This document shows, piece by piece, positions 14,634 to 16,474 of a stretch of DNA of 16,474 nucleotides (its first letter is position 1; every line of letters starts with the position of its first letter). Where the stretch lies: the NCBI GenBank assembly GCA_902495835.1, contig CABUYS010000023.1, forward strand, positions 1 to 16,474, read 5' to 3'. The DNA comes from an uncultured Oscillospiraceae bacterium (GTDB lineage: Bacteria > Bacillota > Clostridia > Oscillospirales > Acutalibacteraceae). A program made the position numbers and the translations under genes. Under the pieces are notes generated by a model. The model did no database searches and was not told where the DNA came from. It worked only from the letters and a program-made list of their open reading frames with translations.

Positions 14634-15369
14634 TGACAGTTTCCTCCGCTTCTTCCTCTACCGGAAATGCTACTGCACCTATCAGCGATGTTACAACAGC
14701 ACAAATTATAATCGTCCATCCGGAAGTAAGATTTGCCTTTATGAAAGGAATGCATTCAAGAACAAAACTTAAAACCAAAGCTATCAAAACTACAAACAAA
14801 ACCGGTTTGGATTCTTTTGCCGCAGGAACAATTATTGCTATAAACATTGCACAGAGCATTATTCCCAAAGCAGAAACCACAGACGCAGGAAGTAAACTCG
14901 TGAAACATGCTCCAAGTGTATTTCCCACAATAAATCCTATGTAAGGAACGGTAGCAAGGCCGAAAAGATAAGACGAATTAAGTAACCCTTTTTGCTGCAT
15001 CGCCACACCGAAAATTTCGTCTGTATTAAAAAGTCCGAAACCTATTCTCTGAAGCGTACCCATACTCTCGTCAAATTTTTGAGCGATAGATACCGAGAAC
15101 AATATGTACCTGCAGTTCATAACAAAAAGCGTTATGATGTACATCATTATGGCTGTTTCTCCACCCACGAACAAGTTAAGTCCTGCAGCCTGACCTGAGC
15201 CCGTATACATAAGCAAACTCATTATTTCGGACATTCCGAAACTAAGTCCAGCCTTTGCCGCCGATATGCCGCATGCCATCGATACCGGAATATATCCAAG
15301 ACCTATCGGTATGCCATCTTTGAAGCCTTGCATATACCCTTTCTTTTTTACAGTACTAGTCTCTCCCAA
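14626..15369 (-). CDS. azlC: AzlC-family branched-chain amino acid exporter
   Basis: This is the large membrane subunit of the AzlCD exporter (PF03591), 247 residues and several hydrophobic helices. Family features are FKDGIPIGLGYIPVSMACGI (16-35), MNCRYILFS (84-92, with N85 and R87) and FNTDEIFG (114-121). The C-terminus is unusually acidic (EEEAEETVNE) for a membrane protein end. The start is TTG at 15367-15369 with AGAGGTG about 10 bases upstream. Stop codons lie just upstream in frame, so the only alternative is the ATG at residue 13, which has a poorly spaced site. No metal- or amino-acid-sensing leader was recognised upstream. The 239-bp gap to the divergent HIT gene contains TATAAT-like boxes near 15432-15445 on the minus strand without a well-placed -35. 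Confidence 0.94.
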   Translation of the reverse strand: MGETSTVKKKGYMQGFKDGIPIGLGYIPVSMACGISAAKAGLSFGMSEIMSLLMYTGSGQAAGLNLFVGGETAIMMYIITLFVMNCRYILFSVSIAQKFDESMGTLQRIGFGLFNTDEIFGVAMQQKGLLNSSYLFGLATVPYIGFIVGNTLGACFTSLLPASVVSALGIMLCAMFIAIIVPAAKESKPVLFVVLIALVLSFVLECIPFIKANLTSGWTIIICAVVTSLIGAVAFPVEEEAEETVNE

Positions 15370-15532
15370 TAATCATCACACCTCTTAATGTCACCAAAAT
15401 ATGGTAAACGTAATATAAATTAATATCCGTAATTATAATATTATAACTTAAAAAAAAAAACAACTGTTTAAAACAAAAAAATATCAACATTTAAAAATTT
15501 AATGCTTATATTGTTCTTACAAGTGAATCACA

Positions 15533-15561
15533 TTGACAAAAAGAATCAGAAAATATACAAT
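15533..15561 (+). promoter_or_regulatory. Sigma-A promoter of the HIT gene unit
   Basis: TTGACA (15533-15538, perfect) is followed after 17 bases by TACAAT (15556-15561, one mismatch). The start would be near 15568, leaving a leader of about 40 bases before the GGAG ribosome binding site at 15597-15600. It probably drives both the HIT gene and the phosphoribosyltransferase gene behind it. Confidence 0.8.
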
Positions 15562-15608
15562 AAAATATTGTGTTTATATCACATCAAAAAATTTAAGGAG
15601 CAAAAATA

Positions 15609-15947
15609 ATGGACTGTATATTCTGTAAAATAGCCGCTAAAGAGGTACCCTCTGAAATAATATATGAAGATGAAAAAGTTTTGGTGTTTAAAGATTTAGA
15701 ACCCAAAGCACCTGTTCATGTCCTTGTAATTCCAAAAACTCACATCTCTTCAGTAATGGAAATAAATGAAGAAAACTCTGAAATAATTTCGCATATTTTT
15801 AAAGTCATAAAAAAACTTAGCTCAAAACTAGATCTTCAAAACGGATTTCGTGTTATAAACAACTGTGGAAAATACGGAGGACAAACGGTAAATCATATTC
15901 ATTTTCATGTATTGGGCGGACAACAGTTAGAGTGGAATCCGAGTTAA
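15609..15947 (+). CDS. HIT-family nucleotide hydrolase, HinT-like
   Basis: This small cytosolic protein of the histidine triad superfamily has 112 residues, the length of HinT proteins. The start MDCIFCKIAAKEVPSEIIYE is typical of the group. The triad is HIHFHVL at 96-102, with H98 as the expected nucleophile. It is followed by GG and a tryptophan in QLEWNPS, the tail seen in HinT-type phosphoramidases. Such enzymes hydrolyse adenosine 5'-phosphoramidate-type substrates, which is family knowledge. The physiological substrate here is unknown. The ATG has GGAG at 15597-15600. It follows a consensus promoter, lies 27 bp before the phosphoribosyltransferase gene, and is divergent from azlC. Confidence 0.95.
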   Translation: MDCIFCKIAAKEVPSEIIYEDEKVLVFKDLEPKAPVHVLVIPKTHISSVMEINEENSEIISHIFKVIKKLSSKLDLQNGFRVINNCGKYGGQTVNHIHFHVLGGQQLEWNPS

Positions 15948-15974
15948 AATTCATTTTATTGAAGGAGTTTAGTA

Positions 15975-16474
15975 ATGAATCAAAATAATACTTTTCAAAT
16001 TGAAGTTGCAGGATGTAAGAGATATCTTCCTGTTTGCCAAGTAAACGAGCATATAAGTATAGCCGCTTTTATAATGTTCGGTGACGTGGAAATAACCGAA
16101 AAATGCGCTACAGAACTTCTTAAAATTTGCCCTGACTTCGACGTATTGGTAACAGCAGAAAGCAAAGGTATTCCTCTTTGCTATGAAATGGCTCGTCAAA
16201 GTCGAAAAGATTATATCGTTGCACGAAAATCTCAAAAAATTTATATGGACAACTCTATTTGCGTAGATGTAAAATCAATAACCACCGCAGAGGTTCAAAG
16301 GCTTTATCTTTCTGAATCTGATTCAAAATCAATAGAAAACAAAAATATTTTGATAGTAGACGACGTCATAAGCACAGGAAATTCCATTTCAGCAACTGAA
16401 GAACTTGTCAGAAAAGCAAAAGGAAACATTGCAGGAAAAGCTTGTGTATTCGCCGAAGGAAGTGCCGCAAACAG
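15975..16474 (+). CDS. Phosphoribosyltransferase-family protein, cut by the window end
   Basis: Only the first 166 codons are present; the gene runs past the last base. The ATG at 15975-15977 has GAAGGAG 7 bases upstream. The diagnostic element is ILIVDDVISTGNS near residues 130-142, the PRPP-binding loop of type I phosphoribosyltransferases, preceded by VTAESKGIPLCYEMA, the first conserved loop, and YIVARKSQK. The order and the spacing resemble adenine or xanthine phosphoribosyltransferase-like proteins rather than PyrE or Hpt. These transfer a purine base onto PRPP to form a nucleotide. It follows the HIT gene by 27 bp and probably shares its promoter. If it accepts purine bases it would complete the cycle begun by DeoD, but specificity cannot be read from the fragment. 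Confidence 0.85.
   Translation, partial: MNQNNTFQIEVAGCKRYLPVCQVNEHISIAAFIMFGDVEITEKCATELLKICPDFDVLVTAESKGIPLCYEMARQSRKDYIVARKSQKIYMDNSICVDVKSITTAEVQRLYLSESDSKSIENKNILIVDDVISTGNSISATEELVRKAKGNIAGKACVFAEGSAAN

Noticed and set aside
15969..16235. An 88-codon minus-strand frame at the right end
   Set aside because: It is antisense to the start of the phosphoribosyltransferase gene, which has a ribosome binding site and the PRPP-loop motif.

Overview
The window is AT-rich, with A/T-ending codons, strong AGGAGG-type ribosome binding sites, frequent TTG/GTG starts and consensus sigma-A promoters. Together with the gene families present, this points to a low-GC Gram-positive bacterium, most likely a member of the Clostridia. 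I cannot name a genus.

Layout. Positions 16-12409 hold ten genes, all on the minus strand. In transcription order they are a divergent type IIA topoisomerase pair (parE-like, parC-like), phosphopentomutase (deoB), a YczE-type membrane protein, purine nucleoside phosphorylase (deoD), a BMP-type nucleoside-binding protein, the NupA-type ATPase, two NupB/NupC-type permeases, and deoxyribose-phosphate aldolase (deoC). The logic of the last eight is clear. The BMP-NupABC importer brings in (deoxy)nucleosides, DeoD releases the base and makes (deoxy)ribose-1-phosphate, DeoB moves the phosphate to C5, and DeoC splits deoxyribose-5-phosphate into glyceraldehyde-3-phosphate and acetaldehyde. A near-consensus promoter precedes parE and a weaker one precedes deoD. 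deoB follows parC by 13 bp, so the topoisomerase and salvage genes probably share a transcript.

Positions 12410-14309 are the most unusual part. On the plus strand are two tandem paralogues of about 160 residues. Each has a Nif11-like, double-glycine leader followed by a divergent hydrophobic, cationic C-terminal region, which is the layout of a RiPP or bacteriocin precursor. Leader and ribosome binding site are nearly identical between copies over 204 bp (4 mismatches), and similarity drops sharply before the core. A third C-terminal fragment, shifted in frame, lies between them. A perfect 8-bp inverted repeat overlaps the candidate -10 box of the first gene. No maturation, export or immunity gene is visible in the window.

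Positions 14207-14288 hold two back-to-back intrinsic terminators. Beyond them azlC-azlD, a branched-chain amino acid exporter pair, lies on the minus strand. From 15533 a consensus promoter drives a plus-strand unit of a HIT-family hydrolase and a phosphoribosyltransferase that is cut off by the window end. If the latter acts on purines it could recycle the bases released by DeoD, but its substrate cannot be read from the sequence.
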